DNA of 64,000 nucleotides, taken from Phoronis australis (lineage: Eukaryota > Phoronida > Phoronidae). The DNA lies in assembly GCA_002633005.1 (NCBI GenBank), contig NMRA01000552.1, forward strand, positions 166,283 through 230,282, read 5' to 3'. Shown here one piece after another: positions 1 to 39,186 of this stretch; the first letter of the stretch is position 1; the number at the start of each line of letters is the position of its first letter. The translations under genes were made by a program, and so were the position numbers. Below the pieces are notes generated by a model. That model had not been told where the DNA came from. It did not search any database and saw nothing but the letters and a program-made list of their open reading frames with translations.

Positions 1-2329
1 GGTAATGCAATCTCCTCTTTTGCATAACGCTAAAATCGTCAATGTCTTCTCAGGTTCAACAAAGAATTATGAAATCAACCTACGTAAAAATTGCCTACTC
101 TTATTTAAAGAGCGAAAACACTCCCAATGAATGATGATCGCTTAAAAAACCTCAATTATAACTGCCACAGACAGAAGATTCTGTTCATCAAGACCACGGG
201 TGATGCGTGGGAGTGAGACCTTATGTCCGGCACATGCGCTTATAAAGCTAACCTCCAAGGGCTAACTTAAGGCTCTGAAAATGACCGGCGTGTTCCAATA
301 GTCCTTTGAGTTGTTTCACATCTGTGCGTGCGCTAGCTTCAATCATAAGAGGTTAGGAGAGGGCTAAAGTAATGTCTCCAGCCGAGCTGATCTAAAAGTC
401 ATACGGTACGTCATGCTCCTGAAGCACTGCTAAGCCAGTGTATCAGAAAGACTGTTATCACATGGATATCCCGACCCATTCGACAGAAATGATTAAAGTT
501 CCCACATACTCAGATATGGAACACCTCCAAGGAACAATCTTAGGTGATGAAAGTACTCAATGTGTTCCGAGTATCTTTGAAGCTAAAGAACCCGAGATGT
601 TCCGTATGTACGTAAACTTGCAGTTTTTTAACAATTGGCAATAATAAGCGAACTTAAAAAATGTCGTTTGGATAAACCCATTGATACCTCTTAGTAAATC
701 ATTTAAAAAAGAAGATTTAATGGCTAAATTGACAGTAAAAGGTCGACGTTCTACTTTTAGAATTCATATCCGAATTACGACGCCGAGTTCATTTGCTTAA
801 GTCAGGATCAGAAACAGAAAGTGGAGTTGAATGTAGCGGAGACGAGAGGTCAACAACTAAAAGCTTGAAAATGAGGAGGTGGGTACTTTATTTTGTCGAA
901 ATGGTGTTATTCTGGATGTGGCATGATCAGATGTAATTCTCAGTGAACAGTAATTGCAGTTGTAGGACAATCAGAATTTTTTGAAACAAGGTACGGACGA
1001 CAGAAAGACTATTTAGGCTTCCTACGCACCCATTGGAACAGATAGTGTGCTTTAACTTAACTGCTCGTACTCAGCAAATCTACAAGCGTTCTTGACGAGT
1101 TTTGCAAATGTGTTTATGTTTTTATTATCTGTGACAGTTTTCAACAAAACTGGTTTCCTTGCTACGCATTTTCTCTCGACAGTGCTTTGGCAAGTGAAAC
1201 ACTGCTCGTTATGGTAGTCCATCTTTCGTCCAGCATTTCGAGCACCACGATTATGTTGCTCGACCTGTTGTTTTCTTTTGTTTCTGAAAGTTGCATTGAC
1301 CTGTTATCACATGCATTACCATTTATAATTGAGAACTAGTCAGACTAAGAAGCTTGAAAGTAAGACTAGGAATTTTCCAGTCCACCACCTCTTTTGTTCT
1401 TCTACTGTCACTACTGTTAGTCCAAGATGTTTCCCATAAATGTAATGACCAGTCCATTATTCTTAAAATACAGGAGCCATTAGGGACTGGTAATATTTCA
1501 TGAGGTCCTAGAAGTTCCAGTTCTGAAACTAGTTTAGCTAATTTCTCACCATCCTAGATTTCAACATGATACATTACTGAACAACATGATGTTTCGCAAT
1601 AGTGTTTTAAGGCTTTTTAATAGCTGTCTGGTTATCTACAAGATATCTATAGATTTTCTTTTAGATTCTTTTTAGAGAATTTCTGTTGCTACTTAAGTGA
1701 TTGCAAAGGACTGCTTGAAAAAGAGAACTGTGTTCTCCAACGTGTGTTCTCCAACGTAAATAGATTTTTAGGCGGGTATTCAATGAGAAACCCCAATGAA
1801 CTAGTAATTCACGTTTTACAATCACTACATGCTTTGATGGAGCTTATATCAAGGTTTCAGTCATATTTAATAACACTATTTCGATTTCGAATAAGACATT
1901 AAACGTTTCTTTCAAATGTCTTGGTTTTAAGTGATCGATCAGTTGGCATGAAAACCAGTAACAGTCCATTTCTTATAGCGTTACACATGTCAACGTGACT
2001 GTTTGTTTTCCCTGAAGTACCTGTTGGTTTGACAATCCAGAGTTCTGCTTGGTCTATACGGAATGACCTCCAGACTGCCTATGCGATTACAAACTCATCA
2101 GTCGGCTCTGTATTAACCAACACCTATATTGCTCCCAGTGGGTTGCTAGGAAGTGAAGTTGTTGTCTTGAGACACGCTAAATGATGTACCTTCTGGAAAA
2201 AACCTTTTCGGATACGGCTTCTCAATTCTGCTGACCCCGGACACATATTGATATAATAAAATCGGTGTTATCATACAGTACAGTCACTGAATTATTAGAC
2301 TCTCTCCGGTGTCTCTCCGTTCTAGCCAC

Positions 2330-2475
2330 CCGTGACCGTAACCGGAGACAGACCGGAGAGTGAGACATGAATCAACCGTGACAGCTGGCGTGAGCCTAAG
2401 CGTGACTGTACCCGGAGCTTACCGTGAGTTAGGCGTGAACGATGCGCGAGCCAGCCGTGAGCCAGGCGTGAGTTT
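2330..2475. repeat. Degenerate GTGAG/GTGAC-rich short repeat
   Basis: The words CCGTGA and GCGTGAG recur at irregular 10-20 bp spacing, with the run 'ccgtgagccaggcgtgag' at the end. A related CCAGGCGTGAG fragment occurs near 3210. It resembles a decayed minisatellite; no known element is recognised. Confidence 0.45.
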
Positions 2476-4656
2476 ACCTGCATCGCAGATGAAAAAGTAA
2501 TTTATTAAAATTATATCAGTAACTAGCAGTGATGTGTGTATTCTCATAGACTTTTGCTCATGTGAGGTTTATTTTTTTGTTGAAATCGTCACATTCAGCA
2601 AAAGACCAAATTTCCTTCTCAAATCTTAAGTCACTTCAGGAAACAGACCTGTGGACTCTACTTTTCACTTATATATAATTATTTGTTTTTTATATAAACT
2701 AATAAAGAATCTTAACACGCGTGTACATGGCGGAAATATTCAATTGCCTTCACGATATGAAGGAGCATAGCATGTCAATTCTGAGCACATTGATACCAAG
2801 TTCCGGCTTCATGCGGAGAAAACTGATCGTACCCATGCATTTGACGAGTCAAACAGATCACTGCTATTATTATTTTAGTGAATAAGTACCCCGGGGATAC
2901 TATGAACTCAATCGAAACGCATGTACTACGGGGAGGGGGCTACAACTAATTAAACTGCACTACGGATTGAGGACTTTTTAGTCAAAACATTTGCTTGCAG
3001 TAAGGGATGGGTATGTCAGAATGGAGGCCTATTGAAATTTTCTGTACGCCAGTGCGGTGCAAAAATTTACGAAGTGACACAATACTTCACAAGATGCGTA
3101 GGCTATTTTTAGGGCAAATTAACTATATCCAGCTGTGACAAGTTTCAAGGAGTCCACAGCGACTGTGACTGATTTCTGTCACGTCTGCGTTCCGGTTGCG
3201 TTCCGGTCTGGCCAGGCGTGAGGTAGCCCGGACGAAGTCTAAAAATTCAGTGGCAGTACTGTAGCATTATTTATCCATATCATCGTTTTAAGTTTCATAT
3301 CGTATGTAACATTTTTGTTTATATGACTTAAATGACATTGCTAAGTGAGTTTGATGTCTGAAACAACTGCTACCAATCTAACCTACTCCGAGACAATTAG
3401 TTTTTTCCCGTCAGTAGTGTCTATAGGGGGACAGAGGAGCCATAACCCTGGGACCGTAGGAGTCAAGGAAGCCCGTCGGCGAATTTAAAAAACAAAAACA
3501 AACAAAAACTGGCAAAGTAAAAACTGAAAATTTCCTAAGTGTTTGGACCACTCGACTACATTTGAACAAATATTAAGCCTCCAGATTAAGAGCTAGACGT
3601 CCTAAGAAGAACCTCTCTTTGCTCATTCACTACTACAACCAATTAGCTGCCACAAACTGTACAAAAGTCGAAACAAAGTGTTTCTCCCTTAATAATTTTC
3701 TCCTACACCCTAAATTTCGTGCTTTTATGAAATTTGAATATTGAGCACGTAGAAAATTTTAACAGTATTTGTTAAAATGATTATTTGAAAATTGCATATC
3801 AAAACTGCAGTTTTAGGCTGACGGTTTTCTTGGAGATTATAACCACTTGTGTTACAAAATTTCCGCATAATTTTGCGTCACTCTTTACCGAAATATGAAG
3901 ATAGAATTCTAAAATTCGTAGATTGTAACCACAACTGGTGAAACTACCTGCAATTGTCCTTGAAACGTTGGATAAGAATGGAGTACCATTTGAAGACTGT
4001 CGTGCAGTAACATGAGTCAATCAGTTTGTTTCAGGCAATAATGCCACTTGCCAATTTCATATTGCAAAGCATAACAATATAAGCAATTACATACATATCC
4101 ACGCATATTTTACATTTTGACCATAGATTCGCGTCTTTCTTCAGATTTTGATCGGAAAATTCACAGTTTTTTTAACTCTCCGATATTATTTGTTTTCATT
4201 TTATTTACAAAAGTGTCGTGGACTATATTTTTGTTATGAAGTAAGTATTTCGGGAGAAGATTGTTATGTAAAGGACACACTAACAAAAGTGATTTTTTTT
4301 CATTTTCAACCACATGTAAGCCACAACAAATGCACACCCTTTGTGAACGTTCAGTACCTGTTCTACCTGCTTTTGACATTAAACTGGATTGAGCCCCTCT
4401 CAGTAGGGCCAAGCTCATCTCTATAACCGAGCATGAGATACATGATATCCAATTACTAGATCATCATGTTTAATAATCGGTATACATCGAAACAATTCTC
4501 CGTTCCATTATTGGTATTTCATATCTTTATATTTATTTCGAAAAGCGTATACAACAATGTTCTCGTGAGCTACTGCTTGGCCAATCCAAACAAACCCAAA
4601 GCCAGTTGAGCACATTTTTTTCTTTTAATCCAAGGTACCTATATCATATACAGGCG

Positions 4657-5205
4657 CTACAGCTCACGTACTGAGATGCCGTTTTCCCCACTCACTCTGT
4701 GCTTGTCAACCTGTGAGTACTCGATGCTGCCGAAAGTGGTCCACTGGCTTTTACTGTTACGGAACTGTACAGTGTGTCCACATGCAGTGCTGGGAAATTC
4801 TAAAGAGACACGTTGGCATTGTTCTTCACAGCATGTTAGCCACAAGTTGGTCAGAGAGAGTGGACGGCGTTAGAACATTTTCAGCAAATGTTCCTTCCTG
4901 GAAAAAGCCATTGAGGACGTGATAGATCTAAATTTGTGAGCAGAAGCATGATCAGACCTATATGGAATCAAACTTTACCTTAACTCTTTTGCGTGTGTGG
5001 TCACGGCTTCTTCATGGCTGCAAGTAAGGGATGTCTTCAACAGTCTCCTTGACGACCTCAAAGACTTTAGAGACATCTGGGAGCTCATCCCAGCTGCATT
5101 TAGACCTGCTGCTGAGAGTATGGGTATTGCATTTCTTGACAATGAGAAATGTTGCAAAAAGTAGTTTTTTTCAATGAGGCAAGGGCATGCTGGAAGATGA
5201 TGCAA
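4657..5205 (-). other. Unassigned - strand open block, possibly a decayed ORF
   Basis: Read on the - strand, two neighbouring open stretches (4975-5205 and 4657-4845) have fairly protein-like composition, the second with a Cys-rich start (CCEEQCQRVSLEFPSTACGH). They are in different frames with stops between. I do not recognise a family. It could be a transposon remnant or chance. Confidence 0.2.
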
Positions 5206-6360
5206 AGAATGAATTAAATCTCTTAGATCTCTTTCATTGTATTATGAACTCCGTCATAGCAAATTCAACCACTCTTACGAGCTCGGTCATGTAGTCAGAG
5301 ACGCTTTCTGTGTTGTGGCGATATACAAGTCTGGATTTGCAGCATCTACGAGAATATGCTCAATGACTCAGCGGCAAGTGAAGCGTTGATGTGTCACAGA
5401 ACTAGGTACAGTAACTTGAACAGGGGAAGGTGATACGTGCAGCCAATGAGGACGATGACCCTTTAAGACCATCTCATCTGTATAACATGATATATAACTT
5501 AAAATTTAAAACACTGCTCCTAAACTTCGCTATGAGGATTTTCTGTAGTCTGTCTGTGACAGTTCATCATGGAGAACACTTCTCATCTCAGTAAAGAACA
5601 AGCTGAGAACAATGATATAGTAGTAGGGGGTTAAGGCAAAAGTTTCAACTTTAATCACTATTGACGTACACGCTAAAATGGCCAAACGAGTATGGTGTTG
5701 GCTTAGAGCTTTATTTGACTCGGGCGGCGTCATGTGTAACAAGACAATGTAATTGGCAATATCTTTTCATCCCAAAGTACAGTATTCATGCTCTGCAAGA
5801 CTGACCCTAAGTTTATGTAATTAAATTAGTGGTAGTGGCAATTTTCATACCTACCCTAGTGTTAAAACTCAAGTGTTCATTACTTTTGTCCTTACTTCAA
5901 CACTTTAAGTCTATTCACACACATGTAAAAATTTCATTTTCTGTTGTTGTAATATTAAATCTCTTTGTTTGAGTGGATAGATTTGTATACATGTGTATGA
6001 AAATGATTGATTTACATTCGTAATCATATGTAATTGTAATCGGAATATCAGTTTTTGTACTTGTGTATGATAATTGTATATAGATTTCTTTGTATTTATT
6101 TAATCCAGATATAATGCCTCCTGGCGCTTTCTGGGTTATGTGTATTCATTGTATTGAAGATTTCGTAATAAAAATTAAAAAAGAAAAAAGGCAAAAATTA
6201 ATTAAGGAACGCGGGTTTGTTTACACTTTAAACTTTTGATACTAAACACAATGTTACTTTGCAGTATTCTCTCTTGCAGATTTAGCTTACGTTAGAAAGT
6301 GTAAAGCGTTCATAAAAACACATGATTCTGATCTATTCGAACTATTTTGATACAATTCAG

Positions 6361-34247
<27,887 letters not shown>

Positions 34248-35234
34248 ATAAGAAGCATATCGTGCCATCGGCACCGCGTAGTCGACGGAGACAATGCGCA
34301 ACGACATGAAAATGAATCAAATGCCCGAGTTAGGTAAACCCAAGATTACGTCCAATATCGGCATGCAAAGCAGGTAGTTACGAAATTAGCCCGTGAACGG
34401 AACGCAGCTCAGATCTGAAAATATCAGGTGGAGGCAATTGCCATGCAGACTTTTGGGATAACCTTGGCCTGTGACCTCTCTTGACACGTGCAGCACAGCC
34501 AATGACACAACAAATAAAGGAGGATATTGCACCAGTCTCTTAAAAAATGGTTCGACACCGAAACGTAAGAGTTTCTTGCACTGCCTTTTCAATAATTGTA
34601 TTTAAAGGGCAATGTTTGAGCAGGTGAAGAGAAATAAATTACCATGTAAAAGTAATTGGGAAGCTTTTATGATGTCTAATCATGCAACAAATTCTTCTGT
34701 AAGCAAGTTAATGATCATAATCTAGGATATCACCGAACATGGTTAGAGTAGTATTTACGACACCCTAGCAAAATTGCTAAAAAGCAAGATGGTGCAACAC
34801 TAAGCAGAGTTAAGCACGTAGTACACATTTTGCAAGAGAACCTTGTTTTGAAAGGTATTCAAGATGTTCAGAACACAAAGGATGTTTCTTGTATCCTCGG
34901 CTGGCAACCCAGTAGCTCTGCCGTGATTGAATGATGCAATTCTGGTCAATCAGCCAGCAGAAACAGAAGTATCTGCCTGGCATAACGCACCGACATGCAA
35001 GGATGTACAAGGATTTGATAAAAAAGAAAAGTTTAGTAACCGTTTTCAAGCTTAACACCTTACGAATCATGCAACAAGTATATTAACACACACATAATAT
35101 AACACAACTTTGGTTCAAAAGATCTCAGTTCAGAATTGCATAAATGTTCAAATGAATAGGAGACGAGTCATCGCCGGAGAACTAATAAATAAGCAAAGGC
35201 AATGAGAAGGAAACAGAGGCTCATCAGGTCCTAC
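34248..35234. other. ABCC 3' flank, no firm gene
   Basis: This covers the ABCC 3' UTR and flank. A - strand stretch at 34859-34981 is open and bounded by AG and GT but does not join in phase with the exon at 35235-35321, so it is not called. Confidence 0.4.
34513..34638 (+). promoter_or_regulatory. Candidate polyadenylation signals of the ABCC gene
   Basis: Two AATAAA hexamers, at 34513-34518 and 34633-34638, lie 266 and 386 nt after the ABCC stop codon. They are the nearest canonical signals seen on the + strand. Which of them is used, if either, cannot be told from sequence. Confidence 0.4.
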
Positions 35235-35515
35235 CTTGGTTAAGTATTCCTTCGACCCTGCCTTCCCCTGATCCTCCAGTTCCTCCTTCAGTAATTGAGC
35301 ACTCTGCAACTTCCTCTTCACCTGTCTTTGTGGGATGGCGTCTCCAGCACCTATTAAAGACCAGGTCGCACGCGTTGTTAACCCTTATTACATGGTTAGA
35401 GGATGTTATAATGATCCAAGAAGTACCTACCCCATAACTAATACACAATTCGTATTCGAAAAAAAGTTTAAATGAACGCGCCACTCACAATTCGCAGCCG
35501 AAGAACCACCGCCAT
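35235..35515 (-). CDS. Possible 5' end of a small - strand gene, two exons
   Basis: On the - strand an ATG (35515-35513) in AAAATGGCGG context opens nine codons, MAVVLRLRI, ending at the donor ATT|GTGAGT (35489). After a 167-nt intron ending AAAGACAG, a 29-codon exon (35321-35235) continues in phase 0 with VKRKLQSAQLLKEELEDQGK and ends AAG|GTAGGA. The second exon is Lys/Glu-rich and probably helical. I recognise no family, and no third exon with matching phase was found to the left, where it would run antisense to the ABCC 3' end. The CpG-containing start region and tidy splice sites favour a real gene, but evidence is thin. Confidence 0.4.
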
Positions 35516-38500
35516 TTTGAACTTGCCGCGAACCCGGAAGTAAAATTCATTCAGGAACCCAGGCTAGCCGCTAAGAAAACGCGGTCAGTGTGGATGGACG
35601 AGTGCCTGTTACCAGCTTGCAAACGAGGATAAAATAATCGACAGAGCGCCTTAATTTTAATAAAATCAAAATACGGACAACTTAATCGAATTTGCTGAAG
35701 AAATGTGGCGAATAAATTTTGACAGAAATTATTTGCTAGACTCGGGACCACAGCGTATCGGACCCGGTGCCGATCGAGACCAGACACTGGCGAACGGTAA
35801 ATGCATGCGGTTGCAAGCTGTTTTGTCGAAGTAAAATGCTCAAATCATAAATGCAGCATATATTCAAAGATAGTTTCAGACACTTGCATGAAATTACGGG
35901 CTGGTTAGTCTTGTGTCAAACTGCCGCGGCAGACCTTAGCTAGCCTCAGTGCCAGCTACCAGAGAAGACGATCGTCAAAATACAGCTTGTTAGTACATGT
36001 AGGCCTATACAGCTTTGCGCCAAGGCTACCCTTAGGACTAACTGGTCGCTGGCCACAGCGCTTGCTCAAGCGAGTTTTATTCAGAACTTGGGTACTTCTG
36101 GCGAACTGTGTAAAGTTGTTGGCTTTCAATAGAGATTTGCCCAGACTTTGTATGAGCGCACCAAGCCTAAAAGAATGGGGGGGGGGACTGGAATTTTTGG
36201 GAATATCTATCTTTTACTATAAGATTCAATGGGCATGTTCAGAGCTATGAATTGCAGACGCTAAATTTTGGCACTTCCTGTCTTCTAGTGGAATATTGTC
36301 TTATTTTCTACTTTTTCCGGAATTCGTGCTTCTCAGACTGAGGCCGACCTTTTTCCATTTCTCGAAATAGGGGGGTCGTTCGAGCACATAAGTATGACAA
36401 GTCCAATACAAAATGTTATCATTTTTATTCATTAACCCAAAACGATTCAAACTTTTAACATAATATATACAATACTTTACAACATTTAGCATTACAAACT
36501 CTATTCAACACATGCACGCACCCAGCCTTCAATATGGGGGGCTCGAATTCCCGGCGATGTGGGGCTTTTGCTAAAAAAAAGAGTCGATGGATTAAAAAAG
36601 CGGGAGCATTACTGTGAATTGCGCGTTTGCCCTTCTTTAGTGGACTTTTGTCCCATTTTCTCCGGCTTTTTGTCTCTCGGGGGCGGACCTTTTTGCCCAC
36701 TTCGCCAAATGGGGGGGCTCGTTCGAGCCGCCCGAGCCCCCCCCCTGGGTGCGCGCATGCAACAGCAAAAGCTTCCATGTTATGAAAGTGGACTTACATG
36801 TAACTATTACCATGGTGACCGAATAGTGTATTCTTATACCAGAATTTGACAAGCATGATTAAAAAATATGAATTTGCAAGGAACAAGAATTGAAGGCTTG
36901 AAGCTTCACAATCCAACATAGCTTATTTCCCAAATTAATATTATTCATATTGTTGGCTTCATAACCTGAATTAAGAAGCAATAAGTTACAAAACATGACT
37001 TGAAAGCAATTGAGACTTAAAATTTAGAAAAATATGAATCATTTTGTGACACCGAATCAAGCCTTGAACAGCAGTTGACAATCAAACAAAAAACCATTTA
37101 AAAATTATTTCAACTATTTTTTTAGCTTAGTGTAAGATCAGCTGAATGGGAAAATAATTAGAATACATCTTATATTTTTGCACAAAAAACACGAAAATTA
37201 AACAAAGTTTCTTTTTTGTAGCAACGTTTGTCAAAATGTATCAACATTAAATCTTCACAAATTACAAAGTAGCCGATTGAAAAAACCTTTCAGTTCAGCA
37301 AAATTAGCCATGTTGTCGGTGCCGCCACAAATGAGACGAAGTCCAACGGGAATTGTGAGCACATTTATCACTTATTAAGTAACAACTGCGAGCCTGAAAT
37401 TTGGTGAACACTGTTGAATCGTGAAAAATAGTAAGTAAAGATATGTCTAACTAAATTTCACCGTAATTTGTTATCGAAAACAATTTACACAAAGTTTTCA
37501 ACTCGTAACTTATCCCGCTGTCCTCCAATATGGCCGACGCGATCCAAACGAAGTGACCCACATTTCGCCACAAAAATTGCAATATCTTTACACTGCTTGC
37601 CCCGATTTTGATACTTTTTCGATTTTTTCTGAGTAGAATGCACTAACTTTCCGATGATAGCAAAGTACTTTTTCAAAACGAGAAAAAATCAAAACGAAAA
37701 AAAAATTGGTTCGACCCATATTGGTTCCTAGGTTCGACCGGCCTATGTAAGGAACTAAACACCAATGCTATTTTGGCATAATAAGTACGCGTAACATTCC
37801 AAAAAATTCAACGACCACTAAGTACAAACTATAAATACACTACATATGCAAACTAATCACGAAATATTAATAATAAAACAAAATAATGAAAACTTCGAGC
37901 AAGCTATGGCACATTCAGTTACAAGGGAAAAATGGCGGCGTTCAGGACAAGTTCCTGAACTGATGAGCCGGAAATGTGGGTACGGAAATAACCGATGAAA
38001 GCCGGCAATTATACGCTCACAGAGAAAGGTCAAATACGGTTAAAAAATCGCTTTTGGCAAGAAAGGCGAGAAGAATATAAAGAGTGTCGAAAATAAGATA
38101 ATATGTAGTAAGTATTTTCGGATACTGGAAGCACATGGGCATTTTGCAACAAGGTCTTTAACTTCTGTGTCACATCTGACGACTCTTCCGCAACATACTT
38201 TATACTTCTGGACATTAGAACAACAAGCTTTACAAAGGCCGACATTGTTGAAATACACTCAATACATCACTACCAATTTAGTCTTTATTTTCTTTGTAAT
38301 TATCACAGGCTTCTACTACTCTTAAAAGGACTGGTGTCTAATGCCTTTTTTACTACTGTAGCAATTGAATGTCCCTAACTGACCCGAAATGCACAAAGAA
38401 GTTAATATTGCTTTTACCCAAATCATTTGTACTGCATGACCCCTTCCAACCCGCGATCGAGAACGAGACCTTGAACCCAAAATGGCAGACGACAGTGACG

Positions 38501-39027
38501 AACCCAGTGAGTTTAAGTATCATTTTCTTCTTACTAGAAGCTACTTTAGTACGAATGCGACACACAGAAAAGCGGCACAGTGTAGTATTTTTGTTAATCT
38601 GAAATAATACTTGGCTTTTGCTTATTTTTAAAATAAAGAGCTCAGAGAGCAATGGCTTTCGCTAAAATGCCTTGCGTCTCGTAAAATCGACAGTTTGCAC
38701 TTGTTAGTAGCAATTCTAGGGTTCTTAAATAGAGACGTGTCACGTTTATAGTTTAATAATCCCTGGTGACACCTTTGTTAGTTATGATTTGTGAAAAAAA
38801 TCGAGATATTTACCAGTACAAGCAGGTGCTTGTGTGAGACGGCGATCGTGAACGAAGTCCTTAATTCTCTATGGCGATCGTGAACGCACATTTCTTCTCT
38901 GCATTGGCCTCAATAGTCGTTCAAATTTCGGAACTATGCCAATAATTTTGGATTAATTCGGACCCTGATGGGTTGGTTATTAATTATATTTTATCGTTTT
39001 TTTCATGATTTCTTTGTGAGATTTAGC
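35516..39027. other. Intergenic region between convergent genes
   Basis: About 3.5 kb with no gene I can support. It contains MITE copy B (36511-36759), a diverged partial relative of it near 36310-36400 (GGCCGACCTTTTTCCATTTC..AAATAGGGGGGTCG), and AT-rich sequence. A candidate - strand poly(A) signal for the ZZEF1-like gene (ATTAAA, + strand TTTAAT at 38752-38757) lies 270 nt beyond its stop codon. Confidence 0.45.
36511..36759. mobile_element. MITE copy B, CATGCRCGCACCCAG ends, 249 bp
   Basis: It begins CATGCACGCACCCAGCC and ends CTGGGTGCGCGCATG, a near-perfect terminal inverted repeat. The inside is homologous to copy A at 31390-31640 over its whole length, including the GGGGGGCTCG.TTCGAGCC block. 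No ORF. Confidence 0.82.
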
Positions 39028-39186
39028 CTAACAAACATAACTGAATGCGTTTGATTTTCTCAGTTGAACTTTAGCCACTCGACGAGTCCTTCGGAGTGCT
39101 AAAGTCCACTCCTTCAAAAAAGAGTTGTACAACTGCTGGATGTCACAAAAGAGTATGTGTGTCTGTTGTGGAGCTTCGTTCAGGAA
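39028..39186 (-). CDS. ZZEF1: ZZEF1-like terminal exon (probable)
   Basis: Acceptor GATTTCTTACAG. Fifty-two codons, FLNEAPQQTHILFCDIQQLY ... RRVAKVQLRKSNAFSYVC, then TAG (39030-39028). No good donor occurs before the stop, so it is taken as the last exon. Total length beyond the ZZ fingers is somewhat shorter than I recall for vertebrate ZZEF1, so a further exon is possible. Confidence 0.5.
   Translation of the reverse strand, partial: FLNEAPQQTHILFCDIQQLYNSFLKEWTLALRRTRRVAKVQLRKSNAFSYVC

Larger units (their letters stand above)
1..6360. other. Upstream region of the ABCC gene, no exon recognised
   Basis: No NBD1 motif (Walker A, LSGGQ, DPLSAVD) was seen on the + strand. The stretch is presumably intron or intergenic. 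It holds short degenerate GTGAG-rich repeats near 2330-2475, an A-rich AATAAA-containing tail near 6160-6190 that could be the 3' end of an old retroposon, and an open - strand block at 4657-5205. Confidence 0.5.

Noticed and set aside
34386-34592. - strand 68-codon frame next to the ABCC stop
   Set aside because: It lies wholly antisense to the ABCC 3' UTR, lacks splice support and has no recognisable motif.
34859-34981. - strand open block bounded by AG and GT, candidate third exon of the 35.2-35.5 kb gene
   Set aside because: Its open frame needs entry phase 1, but the preceding exon leaves in phase 0.
38482-38506. AAAATGGCAGACGACAGTGACG followed by GTGAGT, looking like a + strand first exon
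   Set aside because: No downstream + strand exon in the required phase was found, and the region beyond is occupied by the - strand gene. It is left as a possibility only.
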